DNA from: Rhabdothermincola salaria
GTDB lineage: Bacteria; Actinomycetota; Acidimicrobiia; Acidimicrobiales; Acidimicrobilacustridaceae
NCBI RefSeq assembly: GCF_021246445.1
Contig: NZ_JAJQXW010000005.1
Location: 1 to 64,000 of the forward strand
Direction of reading: 5' to 3'
DNA length: 64,000 nucleotides
This document shows, in pieces, positions 19,834-29,397 of this stretch (positions are counted from its first letter, which is position 1; each line of letters opens with the position of its first letter). The notes under the pieces are model-generated. The model made no database searches. It saw nothing but the letters and a program-made list of their open reading frames with translations, and was not told the origin of the DNA. Position numbers and translations under genes: made by a program.

Positions 19834-21159
19834 ATGACGTTGCGGTTCGGGACCGACGGGGTGCGCGGCCGCGCCGATGAGCTCACCGACGAGCTGGTGG
19901 TCGCACTCGGCCAGGCCGCCGCCGAGGTGCTCGGCGCCGACGCCATGGTGGTGGGTCGCGACACCCGGGCCTCGGGTCCTCGGCTCGAGGCGGCCCTGGC
20001 GGAGGGGGCGCGCGCCGCAGGGGTCGAGCCGATCGGCCTCGGGGTCGTGCCCACGCCGACGGTGGCCTGGGAGAGCGCCCGCTCGGGTCGCACCGGTGCG
20101 GTGATCTCCGCATCGCACAACCCCTGGACCGACAACGGCATCAAGTTCTTCGCACCCGGCGGGCGCAAGCTCTCCGACGAGCTGGAGGAGCGCCTGGAGG
20201 CCCGCCTCGACGAGCTCGTGGCCATCGCCGCGCCACTTCCGACAGGGATGGTCGAACCGGCGGGTGATCCCTCGGTGGGCACGGCCTGGGCCGAGGCCCT
20301 CCGGGCGACCGTGCCGGCCGACGCCCTGCGCGGCATGAAGGTCGTCGTCGACTGTGCCAACGGGGCGTCGTCGGCGCTGGCGCCCGGCGTCCTGCGGGAC
20401 CTGGGCTGCGATCTGGTGGTGCTGCACGACTCGCCGGATGGCACCAACATCAACGACGGATGCGGCTCCACCCACCCGGGGGACCTGCAGGCCGCGGTGG
20501 TGGAGCACGGGGCGGATGTCGGGCTGGCCTTCGACGGCGACGCCGACCGGGTGCTGGCCGTGGACGAGCGGGGCGCCCTGGTCGACGGCGACCACCTCAT
20601 CGCCCTGTTCGCCCTCGATCTCCAGGACCGGGGCCGACTGGCCCAGGACCACGTCGTCGTGACGGTGATGACCAACCTCGGCTTCCGCCACGCCATGTCG
20701 AGCGCGGGCATCGAGGTGGTCGAAACGCCGGTGGGCGACCGCCACGTGTTGGAGGCCCTGCAACGCGGCGGCTGGTCGCTGGGCGGCGAGCAGTCCGGCC
20801 ACATCGTCTTCGCCGACCTGGCCACCACGGGCGACGGCCTGCTCTCGGGGCTCCAGCTGCTCGATCTCCTCCGTCGCTCCGGACGGCCTCTCTCCGAGCT
20901 GGCGGCGCAGGTGATGACCCGGCTGCCGCAGGTGCTGGTCAACGTGGCGGTCGACCAGCGTCGCCCCGACATCGCCGACCTGGTCGCCGACGCGGTGGCG
21001 GCCGAGGAGGCGGTGCTCGACGGCGCCGGCCGCATCCTGATCCGCCCCAGCGGCACCGAACCGCTCGTGCGGGTCATGGTCGAGGCCCCCTCGGCCGAGC
21101 AGGCCGAAGGCGTGGCCCAGCGCCTGGCCGCCGCCGTGGGCGCAGCCTGCGCCACGTAG
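19834..21159 (+). CDS. glmM: Phosphoglucosamine mutase
   Basis: 441 residues, family length. The active phosphoserine loop is ISASHNPWTDNG (about residues 90-101). The metal site is DGDADR (about 236-241), and the phosphate-binding RPSGTEPLVRVMVE lies near the end. It converts glucosamine-6-phosphate to glucosamine-1-phosphate for peptidoglycan precursors. AAGGAG precedes the ATG. The next gene is the GlmS-like enzyme that would make its substrate. Confidence 0.96.
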   Translation: MTLRFGTDGVRGRADELTDELVVALGQAAAEVLGADAMVVGRDTRASGPRLEAALAEGARAAGVEPIGLGVVPTPTVAWESARSGRTGAVISASHNPWTDNGIKFFAPGGRKLSDELEERLEARLDELVAIAAPLPTGMVEPAGDPSVGTAWAEALRATVPADALRGMKVVVDCANGASSALAPGVLRDLGCDLVVLHDSPDGTNINDGCGSTHPGDLQAAVVEHGADVGLAFDGDADRVLAVDERGALVDGDHLIALFALDLQDRGRLAQDHVVVTVMTNLGFRHAMSSAGIEVVETPVGDRHVLEALQRGGWSLGGEQSGHIVFADLATTGDGLLSGLQLLDLLRRSGRPLSELAAQVMTRLPQVLVNVAVDQRRPDIADLVADAVAAEEAVLDGAGRILIRPSGTEPLVRVMVEAPSAEQAEGVAQRLAAAVGAACAT

Positions 21160-21235
21160 ACTCCACGGGTTCGCTTCGCCGTCCGGCAGCCGGGTGCATC
21201 CGTCGCCGGGACAACCCCAGGAGTCCGTCGGCCAC

Positions 21236-24200
21236 ATGTGCGGGATCATCGCCGTCGTCCGCCAACGATCCGATCGGACGCCGCCTGCGCCGGCGGAGGT
21301 CACCGACGCCCTCGACGCCGCCTCCCGCCACCTGGCCACCGCGCTCGAGCTCCCGGTCGATCGGGCCCTGATCGAGACGGTGGCGTCGGCCGGCCGGGCC
21401 GCCCACGATGCCGACCGCATCCTGCGAGGGGTTCCCGGCGTGGTCGCCCTGCTGGGCTCGGCCGACCTGGCGGCGACGGTGGAGAACCTCGCCGACGGCC
21501 TCGATCGCCAGGTGGTCGAGCTCGAAGCGCGTCTCGACGCCGCGGGCGCGGGCGCGGTCGCCGGTTCCGAGCTCGAGGCGCTCAACGCAGCCGTGGTGGC
21601 GGTCAAGGACGCCGTGTGGGCCTTGCGCCGCGATCGCCTGCGGGCGGCGCGGAGCGTGGCCGAGCTGGCCGGTCCCGGTGCGGGGCCGAGCGCGGTCGCC
21701 GCCCACCTGTCCGTGCACCAGGCCCTCTCGGCCATCGACCGCCTCGAGGTCCGAGGTCGCGACTCGGCCGGCCTGCACCTGTTGGTGCGCGACCACGGCC
21801 TCGACCTCGACTCCCCGGCGATCCAGGCCGCCCTGGCCGACCGGGCCGGCGACCCCCTGTTCGGCCACCGGGCGGTGCGCACCCCCGAGGGCCACCTGAG
21901 CTTCGTCTACAAGGCGGCGGCCGAGATCGGTGAGCTCGGCGACAACACCCGCCACCTCCGCGACGCCATTCGGGCCGACGCCCTCCTGCGCCAGGCCCTG
22001 GGCGCCGACGACGCCCAGGTGGTGGTGCTGGGGCACACCCGGTGGGCCAGCGTCGGCATCATCTCGGCGCCCAACGCCCACCCGTTGAACTCCGAGGAAC
22101 TCGACGACACGGCGGGCTCCTACGTCACCGCGGTGCTCAACGGCGACGTCGACAACTTCGCCGACCTCAAGGCCACCGAGGGCCTGCGCATCGCCCCGGA
22201 GATCACCACCGACGCCAAGGTGATCCCCACGCTCACCAGCCGGGCCATGGCCGACGGCTCGGACCTCGACGAGGCGTTCCGGCGTACCGTCAACCTCCTC
22301 GAGGGGTCGGTGGCCATCGCCGCCAGCGCCGCGGGCGATCCCGACGACCTGTTGCTGGCGCTGCGGGGCAGCGGCCAGGCCCTCTACGTGGGGCTGGCCG
22401 AGGACGCCTTCATCGTGGCCAGCGAGCCCTACGGGGTGGTCGAGGAGACCGACACCTACCTCCGCCTCGACGGGGAGGTGCCGGCCAGCCCCGACAACCC
22501 GGCCAGCAGCGGCCAGGTGGTGCGCCTCCACGGCGACGCCGCCGGCACGGTGGCGGGCATGCAGCGCTGGGCCTACGACGGCACGCTGGTGCCGGTCACC
22601 GACTCGGACCTCGCTGTGGCCCAGATCACCACCCGCGACATCGACCGCGGCGACTCCCCCCACTACCTGTTGAAGGAGATCGGCGAGGCTCCGGCCTCGT
22701 TCCGCAAGACGCTTCGGGGGAAGCTGGTCGACGGGCCCGACGGCCTGTCGGTCCACCTCGGCGACGACGTCCTGGCGCCCGACGTGCGCACCGCCCTCGC
22801 CGACGGCTCCATCAGCCGGGTGCTGGTGATCGGCCAGGGCACCGCCGCCGTGGCCGGCCGGTCGCTGGTCGAGGCCGTGGCCACCCTCGCGCCGACCTCC
22901 CGCCTGCGGGTCGAGGCCGTGCTGGCCACCGAGCTGTCGGGCTTCGACCTGCGCGCCTCCATGGAGGACACGTTGGTCGTGGCCGTCAGCCAGAGCGGCA
23001 CGACCACCGACACCAACCGCACCGTCGACCTGGTGCGGGGGCGGGGCGCCCGCGTGGTGGCGGTGGTGAACCGGCGCAACAGCGATCTCACCGACCGGGC
23101 CGACGGCGTGCTCTACACCTCCGACGGGCGCGACGTGGAGATGAGCGTCGCGTCGACCAAGGCCTTCTACGCCCAGATCGCGGCGTGCTATCTGCTCGCC
23201 GTGGCCATCGTCGACGCCCGCGGCGACGTCGCCGCCCCTCGGGGTGAGCTGCTCGCCGCGTTGCGCTCCATGCCCGAGGCCATGGAGCGGGTGATGGCCC
23301 TTCGTCCCGCCATCGCGGATGCCGCCCGTCGCCTGGCCCCGTCGCGCCGGTACTGGGCCATCGTCGGCAACGGAGCCAACCGCATCGCCGCCGAGGAGAT
23401 CCGGATCAAGCTCTCCGAGCTCTGCTACAAGGCCATCGCCTGCGACGGCACCGAGGACAAGAAGCACATCGACCTGTCGTCGGAGCCGATGATCCTGGTG
23501 TGCGCCGCCGGCCTGCAGGGTTCCACGGCCGACGACGTGGCCAAGGAGGTGGCGATCTACCGGGCCCACAAGGCGGCACCGGTCGTGGTGGCCACCGAGG
23601 GCGAGGAGCGCTTCTCCGCCGCCCTGCACGTCATCTCGGTGCCTGTGACCCATCCCCGGCTGGCCTTCGTCCTCTCGGCCATGGTCGGGCACCTCTTCGG
23701 CTACGAGGCCGCCCTCGCCATCGATGCCCAGGCGACACCCCTCCGCGAGGCCCGGGCCGCCATCGACGAGGCTGCCGCCGACGGCCTCGACGGCGAGGAG
23801 GCCCTGCGTTCTCTCCAACCGGCGCTGACCGCCACCGCCACGCGCTTCTACGACGGCTTGCGCACCGGCGACTACGACGGCCACCTGGAGGCGTCCACCG
23901 CCGTGCGCCTCTCGTCGACGTGGCGCTTCGCGCTGGGCGTCATCGGGCTCGACGCCTACCAGCTCGAGCATGGCAAGGTCGGCACGCCGGGGGTGGTCCT
24001 CGAGGACCTCTCCATCGCCCTGAGCCGTGCCATCGACGAGCTGACCCGACCCATCGACGCCATCAAGCACCAGGCCAAGACCGTGACGGTGGGCATCTCG
24101 CGCAGCGACGAGACCCTGCTGCAGGTGCCGTTGGTGAAAGAGGTGCTCGTCGCCGGCGCCGCCCGTGACCATCTCACCTACGCCACGCTGCGCACCCTGG

Positions 24201-24688
24201 CCGCCCTCGAGCCCCTCGTCGCCGATGTCCTCGGCTACACGCGGTATGCCATCGACGGCCACGTCGACGCAGTCGACGGGCGCGACGACGCCACCGTGGT
24301 GGTGGTCGACCGGGGCGGCATCGGCACCGAGCTGCGTAGCCGCACCGAGGAGGACCCCCAGCTGCGGGGCACCAAGCGCTGGGTCGCCGTCGAGCGCACG
24401 GTGCTGGTGGCCAAGGGCCGCAGCGACGGCCGCACCGTCGTGATCGTGCCGGAGATGACCGACGGCGCACCCACCGGGCTGGTGCTGTTGCACGTGCGCC
24501 TCGAGGACGACCTGCCCCTGCCCGTGCTGCGGTCGGTGCTGCAGGGCTACCGGAACCGCTACGCCGCCATCAAGCACGCCGTCACCGAGACCGAGCCCGT
24601 CTTCCGCGACGACCTGCTCGTCACCGTGCCCGTGGTCGACCTCATGACCGAACCGGTGAACGACCTCGCCGACCGCTGGCGGCCATGA
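21236..24688 (+). CDS. Giant GlmS-like glutamine amidotransferase with SIS domains
   Basis: 1150 residues against about 610 for usual GlmS. ATG 21236 is chosen because it gives MCGI, exposing Cys2 as the glutaminase nucleophile; the open frame runs 14 codons further up. About 150 helical residues (10-160) are inserted before the conserved RGRDSAG (about 172). HTRWAS (about 266) and LNGDVDN (about 299) follow. SIS domain 1 has SQSGTTTDT (about 584) and ASTKAF (about 639); SIS domain 2 starts near 705 with YWAIVGNGAN. About 340 further residues have no counterpart in standard GlmS. The neighbouring glmM suggests glucosamine-6-phosphate synthesis; the final GlmS DSVTVE ending is not present. Confidence 0.85.
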   Translation: MCGIIAVVRQRSDRTPPAPAEVTDALDAASRHLATALELPVDRALIETVASAGRAAHDADRILRGVPGVVALLGSADLAATVENLADGLDRQVVELEARLDAAGAGAVAGSELEALNAAVVAVKDAVWALRRDRLRAARSVAELAGPGAGPSAVAAHLSVHQALSAIDRLEVRGRDSAGLHLLVRDHGLDLDSPAIQAALADRAGDPLFGHRAVRTPEGHLSFVYKAAAEIGELGDNTRHLRDAIRADALLRQALGADDAQVVVLGHTRWASVGIISAPNAHPLNSEELDDTAGSYVTAVLNGDVDNFADLKATEGLRIAPEITTDAKVIPTLTSRAMADGSDLDEAFRRTVNLLEGSVAIAASAAGDPDDLLLALRGSGQALYVGLAEDAFIVASEPYGVVEETDTYLRLDGEVPASPDNPASSGQVVRLHGDAAGTVAGMQRWAYDGTLVPVTDSDLAVAQITTRDIDRGDSPHYLLKEIGEAPASFRKTLRGKLVDGPDGLSVHLGDDVLAPDVRTALADGSISRVLVIGQGTAAVAGRSLVEAVATLAPTSRLRVEAVLATELSGFDLRASMEDTLVVAVSQSGTTTDTNRTVDLVRGRGARVVAVVNRRNSDLTDRADGVLYTSDGRDVEMSVASTKAFYAQIAACYLLAVAIVDARGDVAAPRGELLAALRSMPEAMERVMALRPAIADAARRLAPSRRYWAIVGNGANRIAAEEIRIKLSELCYKAIACDGTEDKKHIDLSSEPMILVCAAGLQGSTADDVAKEVAIYRAHKAAPVVVATEGEERFSAALHVISVPVTHPRLAFVLSAMVGHLFGYEAALAIDAQATPLREARAAIDEAAADGLDGEEALRSLQPALTATATRFYDGLRTGDYDGHLEASTAVRLSSTWRFALGVIGLDAYQLEHGKVGTPGVVLEDLSIALSRAIDELTRPIDAIKHQAKTVTVGISRSDETLLQVPLVKEVLVAGAARDHLTYATLRTLAALEPLVADVLGYTRYAIDGHVDAVDGRDDATVVVVDRGGIGTELRSRTEEDPQLRGTKRWVAVERTVLVAKGRSDGRTVVIVPEMTDGAPTGLVLLHVRLEDDLPLPVLRSVLQGYRNRYAAIKHAVTETEPVFRDDLLVTVPVVDLMTEPVNDLADRWRP

Positions 24689-24737
24689 CCGTCGCCGATC
24701 GGACCCCGGTTCCTGGTGAGGTCGGGGGAGCGCGGCG

Positions 24738-26639
24738 GTGATCGTGGGCATCGGGGTCGACGTCGTCGACCTCGAGCGCTTCGGGGTGGTCCTGGCCCGC
24801 CGGCCCGCCATGGTCGAGCGGCTGTTCACGCCGGCCGAGCGTGAGTACGCGGAGCGCCGCCGCGACCCGGTCGAGCGCTACGCCGTGCGCTTCGCCGCCA
24901 AGGAGGCCGTCCTCAAAGCCCTGGGCGTGGGCATCGGATCGGTGGGCTGGCACGACATCGAGGTGCGCCGCGACGACGACGGTCGGCCGTCGGTCGTGCT
25001 GTCGGGAGCCGCCGCCGACAAAGCCGCCGAGGCCGGGGTCACCCGCTGGCAGGTGTCGTTGACCCACACCGACCTGGTGGCCCAGGCGACGGTGCTGGCC
25101 CAGGGCGCGCCGGCGGCGGACGTCGCATCCGGGCCGGAGGCCCCCACGGCCCCGAGGGGCGCCGCCCACGAGGCCCGCTCGCCCGGGCCCACCGTCGGGT
25201 CGTCCGGCGCCGGAGCCGATGGCGGGCAGGACGGCGCGTCGTTCGCCGTCGACGGCCTCCCCGTCGACGGTGGGTTGGTCCCCATCGTCACGCCCGAGGA
25301 GATGGGGGCCATCGACCGGTCCGCCCCCGAGCCGGTGAAGGTGCTCATCGGCCGGGCGGGTGGGGCGGTCGCTGGTGCTGCGCGCCGGCTGCTCGGTGGC
25401 ACCTACGGACGGCGGGTCGTGGTCCTCGAGGGCAAGGGCAACAACGGCAATGACGGTCGCGAGGCCGCCCGGCGCCTGCGCAGTTGGGGGGTGCGGGTCC
25501 TCGAGCTCGACGTGGCCAGCGCGCCCGGGCGCCTGCCCGACGCCGACCTCGTCATCGATGCCGCGTTCGGCACCGGGTTCCGTGGCGGCTTCCGGGCCCC
25601 GGTCGCGGCCGCGGGAGCGGCCGTCCTCGCCGTCGACATCCCGTCGGGAGTCGACGGTCTCACCGGCGCGCCCAGCGAGCGGGTGCTGGCGGCCGATGCC
25701 ACCCTCACCTTCGCCGCCCTCAAGCCCGGCCTGGTGCTGCCCCCCGGCTCGGAGCTGGCCGGTCGGGTGGAGGTGGCCGACATCGGCCTCGACGTGTCGG
25801 GGGCCCGGGCCCACCTCGTCGGGGCCGCGGCCGTGGCCGGATGGCTCCCCGACGTGCCCGCCACCGGCCACAAGTGGCAGCGGGCCGTGTGGATCGTGGC
25901 CGGCAGCCCGGGGATGGCGGGTGCCGCCGCCCTCTGCGCCGGGGGCGCGGCCCGCGCCGGCGCCGGCTACGTGCGCCTCTCCACCCCCGGGGGTCACCCG
26001 GCCGGCGCGCCGGTGGAGGCCGTGCTCGGCGACCTGCCGGCCTCGGGGTGGGGTGGCGAGGTGCTCGGCGACCTCGACCGCTTCGCCGCCGTGGTCGTCG
26101 GCAACGGGCTGGGGACCTCGCCCGAGATGCGAGCCGAGATCCGATCGGTCGTGGCGGGGGCTGCGGCGCAGGGTGTCCCCACCGTGGTCGACGCCGACGG
26201 GCTGACCGCCCTCGGATCCGACGCCGGGGAGCTGGTGGGCCCGGCCACGGTCCTCACCCCTCACGACGGCGAGTTCGCCCGACTGGCAGGGGAGGCCCCC
26301 GGCGCCGACCGGCTGGCGTCGGCCCGAGCGCTGGCCGAACGAACCGGTGCCGTGGTGCTGCTCAAGGGGCCCTCCACCGTCGTGGCCCACCCCGACGGGC
26401 GGGTCCTGGTCACCACCACCGGTGACCAGCGACTGGCCACCGCCGGCACCGGCGACGTGCTCGCCGGGGTCGTCGGCGCACTCATGGCCCAGGGCCTCGA
26501 TCCGTGGCGGGCCGCGGCGGCCGGCTCGTTCCTCCACGGGCTCGCCGGCGCCCTAGGCTGGCCTCGCGGCCTGGTCGCCGGGGATCTCCCCGCCGCCCTG
26601 CCGGCCGCCATCGCCGAGGTCGCGGCGCTGCGCCCCTAG
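24738..26639 (+). CDS. Fusion of holo-ACP synthase with NAD(P)HX epimerase and dehydratase
   Basis: 633 residues from GTG. Residues 1-120 are AcpS: IVGIGVDVVDLERF, FAAKEAVLKAL and VSLTHTD, with the Mg-binding Asp and Glu; this attaches phosphopantetheine to acyl carrier protein. A 55-residue Pro/Ala linker follows. About 180-350 is an NnrE-type (YjeF-N) domain with GNNGNDG (about 234) and DIPSGVDG (about 301). About 350-633 is NnrD, an ADP/ATP-dependent NAD(P)HX dehydratase with TPHDGEFARL and AGTGDVLAG. The epimerase N-terminal part is shorter than usual. Separate acpS and nnr genes are often adjacent, so the fusion is logical; a frameshift artefact is unlikely as the frame is clean. Confidence 0.93.
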   Translation: MIVGIGVDVVDLERFGVVLARRPAMVERLFTPAEREYAERRRDPVERYAVRFAAKEAVLKALGVGIGSVGWHDIEVRRDDDGRPSVVLSGAAADKAAEAGVTRWQVSLTHTDLVAQATVLAQGAPAADVASGPEAPTAPRGAAHEARSPGPTVGSSGAGADGGQDGASFAVDGLPVDGGLVPIVTPEEMGAIDRSAPEPVKVLIGRAGGAVAGAARRLLGGTYGRRVVVLEGKGNNGNDGREAARRLRSWGVRVLELDVASAPGRLPDADLVIDAAFGTGFRGGFRAPVAAAGAAVLAVDIPSGVDGLTGAPSERVLAADATLTFAALKPGLVLPPGSELAGRVEVADIGLDVSGARAHLVGAAAVAGWLPDVPATGHKWQRAVWIVAGSPGMAGAAALCAGGAARAGAGYVRLSTPGGHPAGAPVEAVLGDLPASGWGGEVLGDLDRFAAVVVGNGLGTSPEMRAEIRSVVAGAAAQGVPTVVDADGLTALGSDAGELVGPATVLTPHDGEFARLAGEAPGADRLASARALAERTGAVVLLKGPSTVVAHPDGRVLVTTTGDQRLATAGTGDVLAGVVGALMAQGLDPWRAAAAGSFLHGLAGALGWPRGLVAGDLPAALPAAIAEVAALRP

Positions 26640-26669
26640 ACCTGGACGACCGTCGTCACCGGAGGACCG

Positions 26670-27179
26670 ATGCTGCTGCGAGACACGCCCGTGCGCGACC
26701 TGATGGTCACCGAGGTGCTCACCTTCCGCCCGGCGGACAACGTCCAGGACGCCATGCGGGCGCTCGTCCTGCGCGACATCGACGGGGCTCCCGTGCTCGA
26801 CGACGACGGCCGGGTGGTGGGGGTGCTCTCCACCGCCGACCTGATCGTGGAGGAGTCCCGGATCCCGCTCCCCGCGGTCATCACGCTGCTCGGCGCGGTG
26901 TTGGAGCTCCCGTCGTCCAGGCGACGCTACGAGGAGACGCTCGAGAAGGCCCTCGGGGCCACGGTGGGCGAGGTGATGGCCGACGACGACGTGGTGACCA
27001 TCGGCCCCGACGAGACCCTCGAGACGGCCGCCACGGTCATGCACGATCGCGATGTGTCGCGTCTGCCCGTCGTCGACCACGACGGGGTCCTCGTCGGCTT
27101 GCTGGCGCGAGGCGACATCGTGCGGGCCATCGTCCGCGACGCCGACGCCAGGGGGACGACCAGCCCGACCGAGGGCTGA
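26670..27179 (+). CDS. CBS-pair domain protein
   Basis: 169 residues made almost entirely of two CBS motifs. The first covers about residues 8-60 (VRDLMVTEVLTFRP, GAPVLDDDGRVVGVLSTADL). The second covers about 98-160 (VGEVMADDDVVTIGPDETL, SRLPVVDHDGVLVGLLARGD). Such pairs usually bind adenosine nucleotides and regulate a partner. No catalytic domain is attached. It sits between the NAD(P)HX repair fusion and alr, 5 bases from alr. Confidence 0.88.
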   Translation: MLLRDTPVRDLMVTEVLTFRPADNVQDAMRALVLRDIDGAPVLDDDGRVVGVLSTADLIVEESRIPLPAVITLLGAVLELPSSRRRYEETLEKALGATVGEVMADDDVVTIGPDETLETAATVMHDRDVSRLPVVDHDGVLVGLLARGDIVRAIVRDADARGTTSPTEG

Positions 27180-27184
27180 GAGCG

Positions 27185-28291
27185 GTGCGCGCCACGCGGG
27201 CCGACGTCGACCTCGGTGCCATCGCCCACAACGTGGGGGTGCTCAAGGGGCTGGTCGCCCCGGCCGCGGTGTGCGCGGTGGTCAAAGCCGACGGCTACGG
27301 GCACGGGGCCATCGCCGTCAGCCGGGCGGCGCTGGCCGCCGGGGCGGACTGGTTGGCGGTCGCCCTGGTGGAGGAGGGCGTCGTTCTGCGCCGCTCCGAG
27401 ATCGACGCCCCGGTGCTGTTGCTCTCCCAGCCCCGCCTCGACGACATCGCCGCCGCCGTGCGCTTCGATCTGCGGGTGTGCGTCTACACGCCGGAGGCGG
27501 TCGAGGCGGTGGCCGAGGCGGCCAAGCGCGAGCGCCGGTTGGCCCGGGTGCACCTCAAGGTCGACACGGGCATGAACCGGGTCGGCGTGGCCCCACAGGA
27601 CGCGCTCGCCCTCGCCCGCCGCATCGCCGGGCACGGCAGCCTCGAGCTCGAGGGGGTGTTCACGCACCTGGCGGTGGCCGACGAGCCCGGTCACCCCTTC
27701 ACCGACACCCAGCTCGACCGCTTCGACGCGGTTGTGGCCGAGCTCGACGCCGACGGCCTGCGTCCCACGCTGTTGCACGCCGCCAACTCGGCCACCGCCA
27801 TCGAGCATCCCCGGGGCCGCTACGACCTGGTCCGGGCCGGCATCTCCGTCTACGGCATCCCGCCGGCCCCCGTGCTGGCCGACCGGGTCGACCTGCGTCC
27901 GGCCATGACGCTGCGTAGCGAGGTCTCCATGGTCAAGCGGGTGGGGGCGGGGGAGGGCATCTCCTACGGGCTGCGCCACGTCTTCGACCGGGAGACCACC
28001 GTGGCCACCGTGCCGGTGGGCTACGCCGACGGGGTGTCGAGGCGTCTCAGCGCGCTCGGCACCGACGTCCTCGTGGGTGGGCGGCGCTGCCCCATCGTGG
28101 GGACCATCACCATGGACCAGCTGATGGTCGACTGCGGCGACGACGACGTGGCGGTGGGCGACGAGGTGGTGCTCATCGGCCGTCAGGGCGACGAGTGCGT
28201 CACCGCCGAGGAATGGGCCGAGCGGCTCGACACCATCGCCTACGAGGTCGTCTGCGGCATCGGTCCCCGGGTGCCCCGCCGCTACCGCTGA
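27185..28291 (+). CDS. alr: Alanine racemase
   Basis: 368 residues. The PLP lysine is in AVVKADGYGHG (Lys34). The VDTGMNRVG block, RAGISVYG, and the second-subunit tyrosine in EGISYGL are all present. It makes D-alanine for peptidoglycan. GTG 27185 is 5 bases after the CBS gene, so the two are likely cotranscribed. The long frame upstream on the same strand is a shadow of the CBS and fusion genes. Confidence 0.95.
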   Translation: MRATRADVDLGAIAHNVGVLKGLVAPAAVCAVVKADGYGHGAIAVSRAALAAGADWLAVALVEEGVVLRRSEIDAPVLLLSQPRLDDIAAAVRFDLRVCVYTPEAVEAVAEAAKRERRLARVHLKVDTGMNRVGVAPQDALALARRIAGHGSLELEGVFTHLAVADEPGHPFTDTQLDRFDAVVAELDADGLRPTLLHAANSATAIEHPRGRYDLVRAGISVYGIPPAPVLADRVDLRPAMTLRSEVSMVKRVGAGEGISYGLRHVFDRETTVATVPVGYADGVSRRLSALGTDVLVGGRRCPIVGTITMDQLMVDCGDDDVAVGDEVVLIGRQGDECVTAEEWAERLDTIAYEVVCGIGPRVPRRYR

Positions 28292-28369
28292 GCGCCGCCG
28301 GCGACGTCCTGTCCACCGGGGCCGCCAGAGAGCGGTCGTCGCCGAGGCCGGGGAGCGTAGGGTCGGGCC

Positions 28370-29344
28370 ATGCTGACCGACGTCGAGGGAGTCAGGGTCG
28401 GGCACTGGACCGACGAGGTCGCCCGCACCGGGTGCACGGTCGTGGTCCTGCCCGAGGGCACGGTCGCCTCGGGCGAGGTGCGCGGCGGCGCCCCCGCCAC
28501 CCGCGAGTTCGCCCTGCTCGACCCGGCTCGCATCGTCGACCGCCTCGACGCCGTGGTGCTGTCGGGAGGGTCGGCCTTCGGGCTGGCTGCCGCCGACGGC
28601 GTGATGGCCGCCCTGGCCGAGGCCGGCCGGGGCTTTGCGACCGGTGCCGGGCCGGTGCCCATCGTGGTGGGCCTGTCGCTGTTCGACCTGCTCGAGGGCG
28701 ACGGTTCGGTGCGCCCGGGCGCGGGACACGGTGCCGAGGCGCTGGCCTCGGCCCTGGCCGAGCAGCCGCCGTCGCCCGTGCTCGCCGACACGGGCCTGTC
28801 CGTCGCCGCGCTGGGCCGGCTCGGTGCGGGAACGGGGGCCACCGTCGGCAAGTGGCGGGGCCGTGACCACGTTCGCCCCGGAGGGATCGGCGCCGCGACC
28901 GTCCGCCTCCACGACCTCGTGGTCTCGGCCATGGTCGCGGTGAACGCCTTCGGTGACGTCGAGCCCGAACCGGGGCCGTCGGACCACGTGCCCGTCGCGC
29001 TCGAGGACCTGCCCGTCGACGTCGCCACCGGTGCCTTCGGGCCCGCCGCCGGGGCCGGCCTCGCCGAGGAAGCCGCCGGGTTCGGCGGCCCCGGTCCCTC
29101 CTCGGGCCAGAACACCACCATCGGCGTCGTGGTCACCAACGCCACCCTCGACAAGGCCGGGTGCCACCTCGTGGCCCAGGGCGCCCACGACGGCTACGCC
29201 CGGGCCCTGTTCCCACCCCACACCCGGGTCGACGGCGACGCCGTGGTGGCCGCCGCCACCGGGGTCGTGCCCGCCGACGTCGACCTCGTCCGCCTCCTCG
29301 CCGTACGAGCGGTCGACGCCGCCATCCGCGCCGTCGGGCGCTAG
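28370..29344 (+). CDS. P1 family (DmpA-like) peptidase
   Basis: 324 residues. It begins VEGVRVGHWTD, has the conserved VLSGGSAFGLAAADGV and GVVTN-type block SSGQNTTIGVVVTNATLDK. The Thr of NTTIG (about residue 249) would be the autoprocessing nucleophile of this N-terminal-nucleophile family. Members are aminopeptidases or amidases; the substrate is unknown. TAGGGT (28358-28363) ends 6 bases before the ATG, suggesting a leaderless message. Confidence 0.87.
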   Translation: MLTDVEGVRVGHWTDEVARTGCTVVVLPEGTVASGEVRGGAPATREFALLDPARIVDRLDAVVLSGGSAFGLAAADGVMAALAEAGRGFATGAGPVPIVVGLSLFDLLEGDGSVRPGAGHGAEALASALAEQPPSPVLADTGLSVAALGRLGAGTGATVGKWRGRDHVRPGGIGAATVRLHDLVVSAMVAVNAFGDVEPEPGPSDHVPVALEDLPVDVATGAFGPAAGAGLAEEAAGFGGPGPSSGQNTTIGVVVTNATLDKAGCHLVAQGAHDGYARALFPPHTRVDGDAVVAAATGVVPADVDLVRLLAVRAVDAAIRAVGR

Positions 29345-29397
29345 CACCGGGCTCTCCGGCCGTCGCCGGTCGCGGCCCAGGGCACTAACCTTTCCGG

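Noticed and set aside
21074-24829. A 1251-codon open frame on the minus strand
   Set aside because: It is antisense to the GlmS-like gene in the mirrored codon register. It gives low-complexity Gly/His/Val/Ala-rich protein with no motif, as is usual in very GC-rich DNA.
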